Below, piece by piece: positions 11,995 through 24,800 of a stretch of DNA of 64,000 nucleotides (position 1 is its first letter; each line of letters opens with the position of its first letter). Both the position numbers and the translations under genes were made by a program. A model generated the notes under the pieces. It had not been told where the DNA came from. It made no database searches and saw only the letters and a list, made by a program, of their open reading frames with translations. The stretch is taken from the NCBI RefSeq assembly GCF_040436345.1, contig NC_133218.1:5458484-5522483 (forward strand), written 5' to 3'. Source of the stretch: Pagrus major. Its lineage: Eukaryota > Chordata > Actinopteri > Spariformes > Sparidae.

Positions 11995-12231
11995 GGCCTA
12001 CCTGAAGACAGAAACACCTGGAAACGGTGCCAATTAATCTATGACAACCTGGTTAAACCACTCCCCCCCCCCCATTATTTGTTATTTACAGTAAACACAA
12101 TATGTCTGCTACCTTGAATTAACGCCTGCACCTAGAAGTTATCTTAATAACAACCTAAACTGTCTGTTACCTAGTTACCTGCCTGTTCTGTGTCACTGAA
12201 CACCTGGCTCACTGTACTGTGGCAGCCTTAA

Positions 12232-12582
12232 AGGGGCACTATGTGGTTTTGGAGAAGAAATTCATTCTCAGAATTTTAATATAATGATAATAATACAAAC
12301 TCAGATATATTTATTTTTTCCATAAGTGAATAAACAAGCTGTTCTCAGAGGAAAATAAGGTCCCCAGATAACTGTTTGAAGCTAGAAAGGTGGCAGGGTC
12401 CGTCACATATAAACAAAGTAAAACGGTATGAAACTGTGTTGTCCTTTAAGGTCAGTTTGTTTATACAGATTGTTAGGGTTAGGGTTAGGGTCTTTTTTAA
12501 TTTAGTTTGTTAAGGCATAAAAAGACGTTTGTCTTCTGATTAATAGTTCTTCCCCAAAACTACATCATGCATCTTTAAAGTT
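12232..12582 (+). repeat. 'GCACTATGTGGTTTTGG' repeat, copy 1
   Basis: Matches 32719-33087 in order: ACTATG(T/C)GGTTTTGGAGAAG start, CAAGCTGTTCTCAGAGGAAA, GGTGGCAGGGTC, GTGTTGTCCTTTAAGGTCAG, and an end of the type CCCCAAAACTACATCATGCA. The two ends are roughly inverted (CACTATGT.GTTTTGG against CCAAAACTACAT.ATGC), as in a miniature inverted-repeat element. This copy also contains a short telomere-like run. Confidence 0.75.
12473..12490 (+). repeat. Interstitial telomere-like repeat, three TTAGGG units
   Basis: Three exact TTAGGG units inside the repeat copy at 12232-12582. The homologous copy at 32719 has no such run, so it arose in this copy. Confidence 0.85.
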
Positions 12583-14370
12583 ATGAACCTTACACTTAAT
12601 AACACTTATTAGTCTAGCCCTCTTTTCAAGAGGAGATATTTCCACATTTTACCCCACCATTTAGGCCCATCTGATAGTTAGCCTGGCCTACTTTACACAC
12701 AAATCTTAGCCCATGAACTCATACAATAGTATTTGATTTAGTGTGAACTGGCCAAGACGTTATAAAGTTGTTAGACCCAGCATTACTTTGACCACCTGCT
12801 GTTGTAGTATCAGTCGACATTATTATTACATAGACTTATAAGACATCAAGACACAGTTGCAGTGACAAAATAACAGTTGTTACATTACATTGCAAACAAA
12901 GACCCTAAGTTTTTATCATCATCAAATAAGAAGTATGGAAGTCCACCGGGGACATTAAACATTGTTTAAAATGATGTAAGAAGAATGTATGCTGATCACA
13001 TCTATTTTCCATTAAACGATAACTGATTTCCTGTATGTGTTGTAGGCTTAGCTTATATATAAACTATTGACCATTTTTAACAAGTAATGAGGACATGTCC
13101 CTAGCATCAACAGTGTAACTGACACCTATCATTATTTCTACTTTTATCTCAGTGAAGCAGCTAAAATATTTATTCACCAGTGCTACTTGGAACAGAGAGA
13201 ATTTAACCTCTTTACAAACTTGAATAAACCCCAAGAGTAAATGAACTGTCTTTCCTATCTGCATTTATTACCTAATATAAACATATCCGTCCGTGTCTAA
13301 ATGTAAACACCAGGGATTAAACATATTTACTTAATAATACAAACAGTATTATAAGTCATCCATTACTTGGAATATCAGTTATTTATCTACATTTGCTTCT
13401 TTAAATAAAAATCTGAAATATCTTAAACCAAGCTGTTTACAGTACCTCCAAGTACAAACACCCGTTATCTTCAATAAACATGTTGGATACAAAGATATTC
13501 ATCTGTGGGAAAATTTCTCAGTTACTCAGTTAAATAATGCATGAGTAATAATAATCTATTGCTAAAACAGTATCAATAACAGTCATACGTCATACTTAAT
13601 TGCTTATACTTGACCTCATGAAGCGAGTTTCCTGTTGATTTGGATGTCACTGTAGGATTTAGGTGACACAGTTCAACTAATATAATTCACACAGTCAGTT
13701 GAGGAGGATGTATCCCACTCAGATCCTTTACTTAAGACCATAAAAATACTGCATTGTCCTGCATTGAAAATGTTAAATAAACAGATGGACATGGAGTTTT
13801 TGGAGGCATCAATCTGAAGAAAAGGGGGAAATGCTGCACCCTTGTGGGCTCTAATCATCCCAGGTGAGCTAGAGCTCAAACTTGCTGCTGACTGACTGTC
13901 AACAGATTTAACATCATGCCTCAATCAGTATCAAAAGTCTGGATCTAAAGAGCAAAGACGGGTATTGTTTTTCATTTTCCCGCTGCCCTCATTCTTTTGT
14001 TGACTTTCTTCACTTTGAGGGAACATTTAACCTCATGCTACTGACAGTTCTGTCTCTTTGTCTCCGTCTCCACAGCAACAGGGTTACCATGGAGACATGG
14101 CTGCTGTCCATCTCAGCTGGAGGCGTAATTTGACTCACTGACCCGGCTGGGGGGACTGTGAATCAGAGGCTCTACAGACCAGAGGTTTCTGTCAGGGTCT
14201 AAACAATCAGTGGTGAAATATTCTGTGTACTCAAGTTAAAGTAGGCCTACTTAATCTGAGAATTTGGACTTTAAACGCAGAATTCTGAGATTCAAGTCAG
14301 AATTGTGAAAAAAAAAGTCAGAACTCCATTTTTTTTTTACAGTGGCCCCAATCCTCTCGCGTACAATATA
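12583..14370. other. Long stretch without a recognised gene
   Basis: AT-rich non-coding DNA. I see no exon or clear repeat pair. A poly-C tract precedes it at about 12062-12073. Confidence 0.4.
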
Positions 14371-14900
14371 CACTGATCAGCCACAAGATTAAAACCACTA
14401 ACAGGTGATGTGAATAACGATAATCTTGTTACAACGCAATGTTCTGCTGGGAAACTCTGGGTCTTACCTTTCATGTGGATGCCACTTGACACGCACCACC
14501 CATCTAAACACCATTGTGAACTAAGTACACCCCCTCATGGCAATGGCACTCCCTGATGGCAGTGCCCCCCCTCAGCATACAGCGTGCCCTGACACACCAT
14601 AAAAACTGCTCAGGAATGACCTAAGGAATGTGAGAAAGAGAACAATGTGTCGACTTGGCCTCAACATTACCCAGATCCCAATCTGATCGAGCATCTGTGG
14701 GACGTGTCGAAACAAGTCTGATCCTTGGAGGCCCCACCCCCAAACCCACACGTTCAACTGCCAACATCCCAATACCAGACACCACAGGACACCTTCAGAG
14801 GCCTTGTGTCCATGCCTTGATTGGTCTGAGCTGTTCTGGTAGCAGAAGTTGAAATTGCAGAATATAAATCAGGTGGTTTTATTGGTGTGGCTGATCAGTG
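14371..14900. mobile_element. Tc1/mariner-type non-autonomous element, copy 1
   Basis: The ends are inverted (CACTGATCAGCCACAAGATT on the left; CACTGATCAGCCACACC read on the other strand at the right) and flanked by TA at 14369-14370 and 14901-14902, the Tc1/mariner target. The 530-bp interior has no intact transposase, but phrases such as CAGATCCCAATCTGATCGAGCATCTGTGG resemble the 3' part of a Tc1-type transposase gene. A second copy is at 16603-17144. Confidence 0.8.
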
Positions 14901-14934
14901 TATATAGTAGCCATATATTATAATTCAGTGCACA

Positions 14935-15100
14935 TCTTTTTTTTCACATTTAATATTTTTTACTTACTAGTTCCTTTTGTCTATTCCATATTTTATATTC
15001 TTCTTTATACTCTTGACATTTCTATTATATTCCAGAAGGAGCAACTGTAATGTATCCCAATTCTTCCCTTAGGGATCAATAAAGTATTTCTGATTTATTT
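14935..15100 (+). mobile_element. 3' end of a LINE retrotransposon (L2/CR1-like tail)
   Basis: The sequence ends TTCCCTTAGGGATCAATAAAGTATTTCTGA, the usual style of fish L2/RTE-like 3' tails, preceded by a T-rich region. Only the tail is present. Clade is inferred. Confidence 0.5.
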
Positions 15101-15878
15101 TCATTCCAACATCATTATTGATTATTGTCTCAATTACTGCTCCTTGCACTCCTGTTGCACCTGCACAATTTCTGATTATTCATGAACTGAACACTTGCAT
15201 GCATGTGGATGTCTTTGCATGCTCTCTTGTTGGATGAATATTAAGTCATATTCTACAGTGTGAGTCTTTGATGTGTAATGTCGTGCCTTGAAGTCACTGC
15301 GAGCCTGTCCACTATATTTCAGCCTGTTTCATCAGCGAGTGACACTTTTCAAAATACATCTTGCAGAATACATTTTCAAAGAACGACAACCAAATAATAC
15401 ACACGGTCAACAATGTAGAGATTGTGTAGAAACATTTTTTTTTTTTTACAAATTGATACAAATACACAAGATACAGATACAAAAACATTAACTGCTGAGC
15501 GCTGACCGTATGAGCCAGCATTCAATTGCACCTCATGTGGCAGAAGAAGCACTAATAAATACACACATGCAACAGTAACAAATATCTATCAGATGGAATG
15601 CACAAAAAACACCAAAGAGCTGCTTGTGGAAACAGTAACTTGTCAACAGAAAAACAAATTTTCTCTATCTTTTTAAAGAAGTGAGAGAAAAAACAAACAA
15701 AGGGAGAGATTCAGCTAAAAAAAGGTTTTGTGAATTTTTTTTTCTTCTTAACTGTGACAAGCTCCTGAGACCTTTGTGGAGGAAGTGAATCAATTGAAGC
15801 GAAAAATCTCATCCAAGTCTGCAATAATGGCTATTTCACATGTGGTCTGGGAGACGGAGTCTTGTGTGCTGAGAGCTC
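15101..15878 (-). other. Presumed morf4l1 3' untranslated region
   Basis: Lies directly downstream of the morf4l1 stop codon on the minus strand. It has no coding pattern; T/A-rich runs occur at 15427 and 15735. The nearest minus-strand AATAAA is at 15094-15099 (TTTATT on the plus strand), but it falls in the neighbouring LINE tail, so the true transcript end is not fixed. Confidence 0.45.
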
Positions 15879-18800
15879 TCACACAGCCTTGCGGTGGTAC
15901 TCTGGAGGAGCAACCTCGTAGTCAGTGGCACTGAAGAGGGTGGATGAATTCTTTACCAGGTACCTGTAGAAAATGTAGAATTGATGAGTGGGACAGAAAT
16001 AGTTCTCCTGAAAGATGAAAAAAGAAATTGTCCTTTTACAGTTGTCATGTCCTGCTTGCAATGCCATGACCAGCAAGTATTTTAAATAAACAAAATGATA
16101 GCGGAGGATCACTATATCCTCTGTCCTGTTAAATTCCCAATAGAAGTCTTGTCCAGTTGAACATTAAAGATCTCATATAATGCTCATTTTCAGGTGGGGT
16201 GTCTACTAGAAAATGTTTACATGCTATAATGTTCAAAAAACACATTATTCTTCTCATACTGTCCAATGCTGTAGCACCTCTATTCACCCCAACCTACATG
16301 ATGTGTGCATGTTCCTGTGGATTGAGTGATTTGATGAGTCATTTAAAATAAAATCATTATTTTTTGTTATTTAGTTAGTTTAGTTTAGTAGTTATTTGGT
16401 AACATTCAAGTTGTTGCTTACTTTATTTGTTCTTTTAACTCTGATTTTGTGTCAAACACAGATAAGATCAAGTCAGCGGTTAAAATTGTTTTCAAATGGA
16501 AAACTTCCAACATATTTCATTGATATCATTAATGATTATCCGATAATTGATTGTAAAGGCGGCCAACTATCAATTACAGAAATTGCTTAAAGGTGCACTA
16601 TACACCGATCAGCCACAACATTAAAACCACTGACAGGTGACGTGAATAACATTGATCATCTCATCACAATGTGATGTTCTCCTGGGAAACCTTGAGTGCT
16701 GGCATTCATGTGAATGCCGCTTGACACACAACACCCATCCAAACACTGTTGTGGACCAAGTACACCCCCTCATCACAACAACACTACCCGATGGCAGTGG
16801 CCCCCCAGCAGGACAATGTGCCCTGACACACCGCAAACACTGCTCAGGAACAGCTCGAGGAACACAATAAAGGGCCTAAGGTGTTGACCGGGCCTCCAAA
16901 TTCCCCAGATCCCAATCTGATCGAGCATCTGTAAGACGTGCTGGAGCATGTCTGATCCATGGAGGCCCCACCCCCCAACATACAGGACCCAGAGGATCCG
17001 CTATAAAACGCCCTGGTGCCAGACACCACAGGACACCCTCAGAGGTCTTAAGTCCATGTCATGACAGGTCAGAGCTGTTTTGGCTGCACAAGGGGAACCT
17101 TCATAATATTAGGCAGGTGGTCATAATGTTATGCCTGATTGGTGTATATGCTGATGAAGGTTCTCAGTCATCCAGGTCTTGGTAATTCTAAGTGCTATAT
17201 CGTAGGCAACTGGACTTGTTTCAGACGTGAGTAAAACAGTCCATCTATGTCAAACTGGAATGACCATCTTTGAACAGAGGAGGTGGCCTACGACACTACC
17301 TATCACCCACCTGCAATGCAGACCCTTTCTAGCTTCAAACAGTGTTCTGGGGACCTTATTTTCCTCCGAGAAACACTTGTTTATTAAGTTTCGGAAAAAA
17401 TAAATATTTCGGAGTTTGTGTTATTACCTCATTAATTGTATTTATCATTATTGTAAATATTAAAATTCTGAGTTTGAATTTCCTCTCCCAAACTATATAG
17501 TGCCCCTTTAAAATAAGCACCCCTAGTTTGTTAACAATATGCACTTAACCCAAATTACTCATACTTTATGATCTATCTGTTCAGTGCAGACAATCTTAGC
17601 AAAATATTTTTTTTATATTTATTTTCCAGAGCAGAAAGTCAATTGAGGTTTTGCAACAAGCCTGGCTGCACTAATATGAATATGATGGATGACATTTGAG
17701 AATCAACCAGACATGACATGGAGTCTCTAGTGGTGGGTGGTGTGACTTAAACCTTACTTACTTGAGGAAATCTTGGAGGTAACTGAGCAGCAAAGCCAGA
17801 CTCTTCTCATCCAGTGGAGTATAGGCCAACATGGCTCCAATACGAACTGTCAGGGGAGGGGGCAACATATATGTGAGGGACGATGTACACGGACAGCAGG
17901 CTGAAGATGATCAGATCTGATGTCTTTTTAAAGACTCTTTTAATCTAATCTAAACAGAATTTAGGTTTTCTACAGGACATAACTATTTAAAATATAAACA
18001 CAATGAGATTTTTGATAAATAATTATCAGTAATGTGGATATAATGACTGAGTGGGTAAAGTAGAACAGTCTGGTAAGTTCAGAAAATTACATCACTTAAT
18101 ACAAAAAACAGCTAAAAAGCAGTCGTTATAACCAAACCTATTTACTTTACATGCAAGTTAAAAGGTTAAATCTTAATTATGTACTGTATGGATGACTGTT
18201 ATGTAATGCTTGACTACTGTTGGTACCTTGTATGTTTGTAAAATCAGAGGTGTTCATTAAGATCAGTAATCAAATCTGATTAGTTGTCTTAGGAAGCCAG
18301 CTGAGTCATCTTTAAATTCAATTTCCCCTCATTAAAAAAACAATGTTAATATCGGAACACAATGTCTCAGTTAATGACTCACTGACTAGATTATAACTCC
18401 AGGGACTCTGGGTATCCTTATTCTTATTTGTGTGCATATCCATTATTTATGTTATATAGTGTGGCCATACATGTTAGTTGTTGTAGTAAATCATTCTGAA
18501 CTGTGCGGTGAAATCCAGTGTTGGGGGTTGTTGGAATACTCGGATTACTTTTTTGTTGTCATGAGTAACAAAACACGTTAGTTTAGCAATTAAAGTAATC
18601 CATTATTTAGTATGTTTCCAATTAAGTACCTGTTCCATTTGTTTCCGCAAAAAACAGACAGAAAAAAAAGAAAATCAATTTGTTCAAAAATCAATCAGTT
18701 TCTGTTTCTCTCCTACTTCTCTGCGGGCAGTACGCAGCCAACTTCAGATATGTAAGTATGATTGTGTTGTGTCACAGCATGGATTTAATTAAGGGCAATT

Positions 18801-21800
18801 ACAGGTATAACTAAAGTAGCAAGATGGTCAGAGCAGAGAGGGCAGCCATTGGTTCATTAATCACCTGTTGAAACATTATGTGCTACAGGCTCTACAAACC
18901 TGTGTTTTCTTGTTCTAAGAGGCAGCTGCTAAAAATGTTTGTTTCAACTGGGGGTGTCATGATATACATGATAACCCTGATATTAAAAAATGTAAATACT
19001 GATATTGTGTTATTAATATACATATGATAACACTGTGTGAATAATCCAGCAAAGGTGTTTGGACTTGTGCATCTTTTCACTAGTAAGTTAGTGGAACTGT
19101 TCTTTCTGTACACTCTTTTACAGTTATGGTTACAGACTCCCTCTCCATACACTTGTGTATTTTGAGGGTAACTTTTTTGCCAAAAAAAGGACAAAACACT
19201 CAGTAAACAAAGTTGAAAATAGATTGGATTGCTAGAGTTTTCTCCTCAGATTTCTATAGATATCGCAATAATATAGTTATCGTGAATTCATGTGGCCACG
19301 ATAATCGTGTAGTGTAAGTCTGATATTGTAACAGCCCTAGCTTCAACTAATTCAGCGGTCTTGTTGTTAGCAGCCAAAATGCTGTGCAGCTGCTACCAGT
19401 CAAGTTCCCTCTGTGTCTGTTTACTTTCACATACTACAAATAATTAAACTTTTTTCATTGCAGTTAAATTGCAAAAAAAAAACACATGTCAAAATACAGC
19501 CCGACCAATACTTGATTTTTGGGGCAGATGCCAACACAGATACTAGCAAGTGAAGAAATTCCGATATCAATATACTGGCCAATATTCTTATATTCGCGGA
19601 ATATATATATATACATACATTTTTTTTTTGCAATAATCCCTCAGATGTGTTTATCAAATACTTGTGACAAAGGTACGCATGTAATGGAGGCAGGATATTT
19701 TTAAACAATACTCATGGGTAAGCTGATGCTTATAAATTACCACAAGAAGCTTTTTCTGCATTATGTTCCGTATAAAAAAGTTTTCATATCACCTAATCTA
19801 CGGCAATACCAATACATCTATGATTGGCCAATGTTGGCATGTCCCCCAATCGATGTATCGTTCGGGCTCTAATATGCGCCCTATATCCACTCCATTTTAT
19901 GTTTTGTAATCAAAGATAAAAGATGATTAAAGAGCTGTGAAGGGCATATTGCTTCATCGTTCCTGTTACTATCAGCTTGCAGTTACAAATTCTGGGTTGT
20001 AGAACATGCTATTCAATGTAAGTAGAGTCAATACATTTAAAGGAAGGCGTGCAGCCTCTGGGCAATATAAGCAGCAACACGAGCAAGGAATCGTAAAGGG
20101 GTTTTTCAAAAGTAACAATACCCAACACTGGTGTAATCTCTAATGGCACAACAATACTGCGATAACTTGGTCTCATATTAATTTGCTGCTTCCTCAGGGG
20201 AACTTACTTTTGAAAAAAAAATTAGTAAAGGACAAAATAGTGAAAACACCGAAGGCTGAAGCTTTAGTTCAAATGTGAACTTGAACTGCTTAAGCCTCTC
20301 CTTACAACATTCAACAAAGAAAGCAAGGTGATAACTCAAATGAGTGTTTGGAGACAGCAATGCCTCTCTTTAACCTCACAGAGTTTAAGTGGAGAACATT
20401 TCACATTTCTTTAACCTAGACACTGGAACTAAAAAACTACAACATTCAATTTACTCCCGCATCCTCTTTACCTGCATGAAAAAAATGTCCTAGGAATCAA
20501 ATCAATCATTTGAAAGCACTTCTATTAGTACAAAGAGGCACTTTATTTTTTGTACCATGTTAAAACCCTCCATCCAGTCACCCACTTCAAAGTGTGTGTA
20601 ATATATAAGTAATATATGTGTGTGTTTCAGGGTCCCTACCAAACAGGCGCAGCAGGTGTGGAGCTCCGTACACCTGAGACATCGCCATATCTGGGTGTTC
20701 AGACAGGATCTCAGCATACTGCGGCCTCTCGAACTTGTAAAGCAGCTGCGTGCCCAGCATGACGTTGAAGTACTCCCGAACCCCCGCCACCACTTCGTTA
20801 ACTGCATACTCCCTGTGGAGGAAGAGAGAAGAGTCGGATGTTTCTCTGGAGGGAACTTCCATGGAAATTTTAGAGGTCGCAGTTTAAAAGAACCATGAAC
20901 TGTAGAGGTTTAAAAACTTGATTGAGACCGGAAATACATCATGCTTGGAGTTTATTTATGTCAAAGTTAAGTTTACAATGTGATGAGATGCAGTTTAGAC
21001 AGTCTGGTGTGTTCACCTTCTAACAAAAAGAAATTTGGAAATGTGAAACTTGAGACTCTGCTGATGGAAAGCAATAAAGTCACAAACTATGACCGCAGAA
21101 ATCGGACCAAGAAGAAAAGTGATCAAATTAAGTAATCCCTTAGTCCTATTAACCTTCAAGAATCCAAACTGTTTATCTTACACACCAGTCTTGCTGCACA
21201 GATTGTGAAATTCTTGGCTGAAATTGATATTTAAAATAACCATATGGTTTGATACGGGATGTTTTTTCTTGTTGTTCATTTTGTTTTTGTTGTTATTTAT
21301 TCCTGTTTTGTGCCAGGGGAGAGCACTGGCACAAAAAAGAGCACTAATTCAATCATAAAAATTCATAAAACACATTTTTAAAATAACCTTTTTTCACATG
21401 AAATAGCTAGCAGTCAATACCAGTCAACAAGGATGATACTGATCAGGGCTAATGATAGTCTTGCTTGTGCCCAGGACAAGATTATTTTCCCTCTGTGAAC
21501 CCCAGAACATGTATATCATGGCAGTATTGAGTTCCAATTATTTCTACAACTCTCATTTTCTGTGATAGAATGAGAGGAACACATACTACAAAAACATTCA
21601 TTAAGTTTGGTTCAATATTCAGTTTATTATAAGTCTTCTGAAAATGTGACAAAATCTGCTGGCTCAAAAATATAACACTACAAATACAACAGTAACGTGA
21701 ACAATCAATTTTGATGATCATAGAAAGTTTTGTGAAACAAATTTGCTTTGTAGCATGGCCTCTTAACGTCTTCTGAGTGATTATGATTGATAATAGCTGA

Positions 21801-24800
21801 TGACTTTTCTGGGCCCATTTTAATAGGGCTTGTTTGATACACCCACAAGACTCCGCCACAAACACTACAATGGGAAAGTCTAAGGAGCTCAGCATTGATC
21901 TGAAAGAGCACATTATTGATTTTAACCAGTCAGGAAAATCACCTGGAGCCATTTTCAAAGCAGTTACAGGTCCCAAGATCAACTGTGCAAACAACTGTTT
22001 GTAAGCATAAAGTGCATGCTTTGTTTGGCCACAATGACGAGCAATATGTTTGGAGGCGAGAAGCGCAGGCCTTTGGACGGAATCACTCTCCTCTGTTTGG
22101 CCTAAAAACCCAGTTATTAACTATACTATTTTATTGTTTTTGAAAGCTACTTTTTACTGATTTCTTTTTTACTTTACTTTTATCTTGCTCTTTTAAGTGT
22201 TCCACATTTAGCGATTGTGGTATTTTAAGAGTTTTTATATTTTCTGTTCTGCCCTCTTGTTTTCACTCACTTCCACTAGACTTCCTTGTGTTTGGCTTGA
22301 CTGTTGAGTGTTTATTCTGTAATATTGTCTTCCTGAGTTCCCTGCTTTTGCTTGATTGTCAATGCACTTTGTAAACTCTTTTTTTAAAGGTGCGATATAA
22401 AATAAAGTTTATTATGCTATGGGGCTGTTTTGCTGCCAGTGGATCTGATGCTCTAAAGAAAGTATATGGAATAATGAAGATTATCTTCATATTCTTCAGG
22501 TAAACCTAAACTTGTCAGCCAGAAGATTTGTTCTTAGGTGCAGTTGGTTGTTCCAACATGACAATGATCCCAAACACACATCAAAAGTGGTAAAGGAATG
22601 GCTAAGGAAATGGTTTTTGTGACAAAGTAGTATGTGTTATGTTGTGTATGACATATACTGTATAACCTGCAACCCTAACTGAAATGAATAAATCACACAT
22701 AAATAAAATGTAGATGCTTCTCACACATGTTCAACTTGGCAGCACAGAAGATCAGCACGGCTTCAAGGTGGGAACCCAAGATTAGTGTCACCAATTCAGA
22801 ATCTGAACAAATGTGAAATATGGTAACAATCTCCTCTTCTCTTCCTGAGTTATTGCAGTGAATAATGACCAGAAAAGATTACGATGTCACAGTGGAGATG
22901 ACCTTTAACCTTTTGTATATAACATGTCATTGCCCTCTTGTTCTATCGTACGTACAGGCAGATGGACGAAGCCTCCGGAGGCATAAAAATGTGGCATGTC
23001 TGGAAAAATGGCAAGCAGCATTTACGATTTAATATAAATGGGCTGAACAAGGAAACACATTACTTATGCTCATTTAAATACATTTCATAAATTACACATG
23101 ATTGTGGTGAAACTGCCTGTAATTCATCTCATTTAAGAAGTTACAGACACGGATGTGTAACAATGCATGAACATAGTGTTTTCATTCTTACTTATTGTCC
23201 AAGTTTCCTTTCGATTTCTTATAGTTTGCATAGTCCTCCAAGACGGTCTCTACGTTCTTCTTCGCAGGCAGATGAAACAACTGTAAGAAGCCAAATGCAA
23301 AAGAAGAAGCAGGATGACATTAATTTTTGATATAGAGATTTTTTCATTGTAGCGGAAGGAAATCTACAGCAAACACAGGAACATGTTTTGTGTTTTTTTC
23401 ACCTGTTTCTGTCGGGTGATGAGGTCCCAGTCGTCCACCAGCCAGGGTTTCAGCTCCTCAGGGATCTTTACTTTCACCTCCACACGGTTGGTGAACATCT
23501 CCTCCTGAACACAAACACTAACATTTATAACTTGTTTTTTTTTATTATTTAATTGTGTGTTATGGTCAATGTGAGCAACACTGCCTCTCTTTCACTTGTG
23601 CGTGTACGTGTTTATTTTTAATCCAACACATCTTTCCTGTTGCTACAGGTCGATTTTAATGACTTAAGTGCTCTTATCTTCTGTTGACATGCTGCTGTGT
23701 GTGCAGGTCAAAATTACATCTATTGCTGGCTGCATGGTGTCAACATTTTCTGAAGCTTCTTGCTTTCTAAAGCGAACTACACCATTTTTCTCCCCAGTGA
23801 ACACACCAGAAAGAACTCAATCTGCGATCAACAATCACTTACTGTGGCCCACAGGGTAGTGGTCACATTCATGCATGAATAACTGATTCCACAAACAGCT
23901 ATGTGAGCCGGATGAAATCAGAAAGGACAGGTACTTTTTGTCCTTTTACAGCCCTTCACTTAAATTTCACACAGTAATTTGGACACTTTAAGGTTATTTT
24001 TAGACTGACATCTCCATATTTCCCAGGAAGGAAGGCCAGTCTGCAGTTTTTATGAAAGAATCTGTCAGGTCAAATAATCCACTATGGTTTCAATCTATGA
24101 CTTTACAGAAGACTTGTGATCAAAATGTCTCTTTTGATTGTTTTTCTATTAACTGATTGGTTGTTTTGTCCATCAAATGTCAGAAAATGGGGAAAAAATC
24201 TCAATTTTTCAATCAGTGTTTCCCAAAGCCCAAGATGATGTCCTAAAATGTCTTGTTTTCCCACAACCCAAAGATTCTCAGAAACCAGAAAATATCCACA
24301 TTTAAGAAGTTGGAATCAGAGAATTTTGACTTTTTTTGTGTGAACTCAAACTGATTAATTGTTCATCAAAATAGTCAGGTGGGAATGTTTTCATGTGGGT
24401 CCATGGTGTGACCAATAGTTGATGATACCTACACTCTCCACAGTTGGATCAACCCGAGCCCTCTTCTTCCGGGGTCCCTGGGGTGTTTCTCCGCTGCTGG
24501 TGCCTTCACCCGGCCCTGGGGCTAAACAAGACACACATTACAGCTTATAAATTATGTAGAAATGAAGGCTTGAGGTTTTAGTGAAAATGTCTGGCAGGTT
24601 GTGAATGTCTTGTACTGAACAGACCCATAAAAAGCTCCCTAAAGAGGACAGTGCTTTTAGGGTATAATGGATGAGCAAGTAAACAACGTGTTATATAGTC
24701 TGTTTTTTTTATCGGCCAAAAAAGTAAAAGGACATGTAAGATCACTTTAGCCAGTTCTATGTACTACTGCAAACTCCTGATATCTTTTTTCCTAACAGAT

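Larger units (their letters stand above)
11400..12000 (-). promoter_or_regulatory. CpG-rich promoter region, probably of a minus-strand gene
   Basis: The local base composition changes sharply: GCCGCC repeats at 11410-11430 and dense CpG at 11800-11990 in an otherwise AT-rich region. CCAAT-type motifs occur at about 11852 (GCCAATCAAAG) and 11895 (ACCAATCGGC), and a palindromic CRE (TGACGTCA) at 11987-11994. A possible first coding exon lies just inside on the minus strand (11621-11668) with a strong donor. Housekeeping-type vertebrate promoters look like this. Direction is inferred from the donor, and a bidirectional promoter is possible. Confidence 0.55.
18516..20130. mobile_element. hAT-like element with CAGTGTTGGG ends and nested insertions
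   Basis: Starts CAGTGTTGGG at 18516 and ends CCCAACACTG at 20130, a perfect 10-bp inverted terminus. The flanking eight bases, GTGAAATC and GTGTAATC, agree at 7 of 8 positions, as expected of an old hAT duplication. Next to the ends are GAGTAACAAAACACG and AAAAGTAACAATA, matching the GTTACTTTT style of this family. Two other elements (18950-19340, 19496-19872) are nested inside. It lies in the morf4l1 intron between the 10th and 11th coding exons. Confidence 0.65.

Noticed and set aside
21482-21994. 170-residue minus-strand frame
   Set aside because: It runs antisense across the Tc1 remnant; the recognisable transposase reads on the plus strand.
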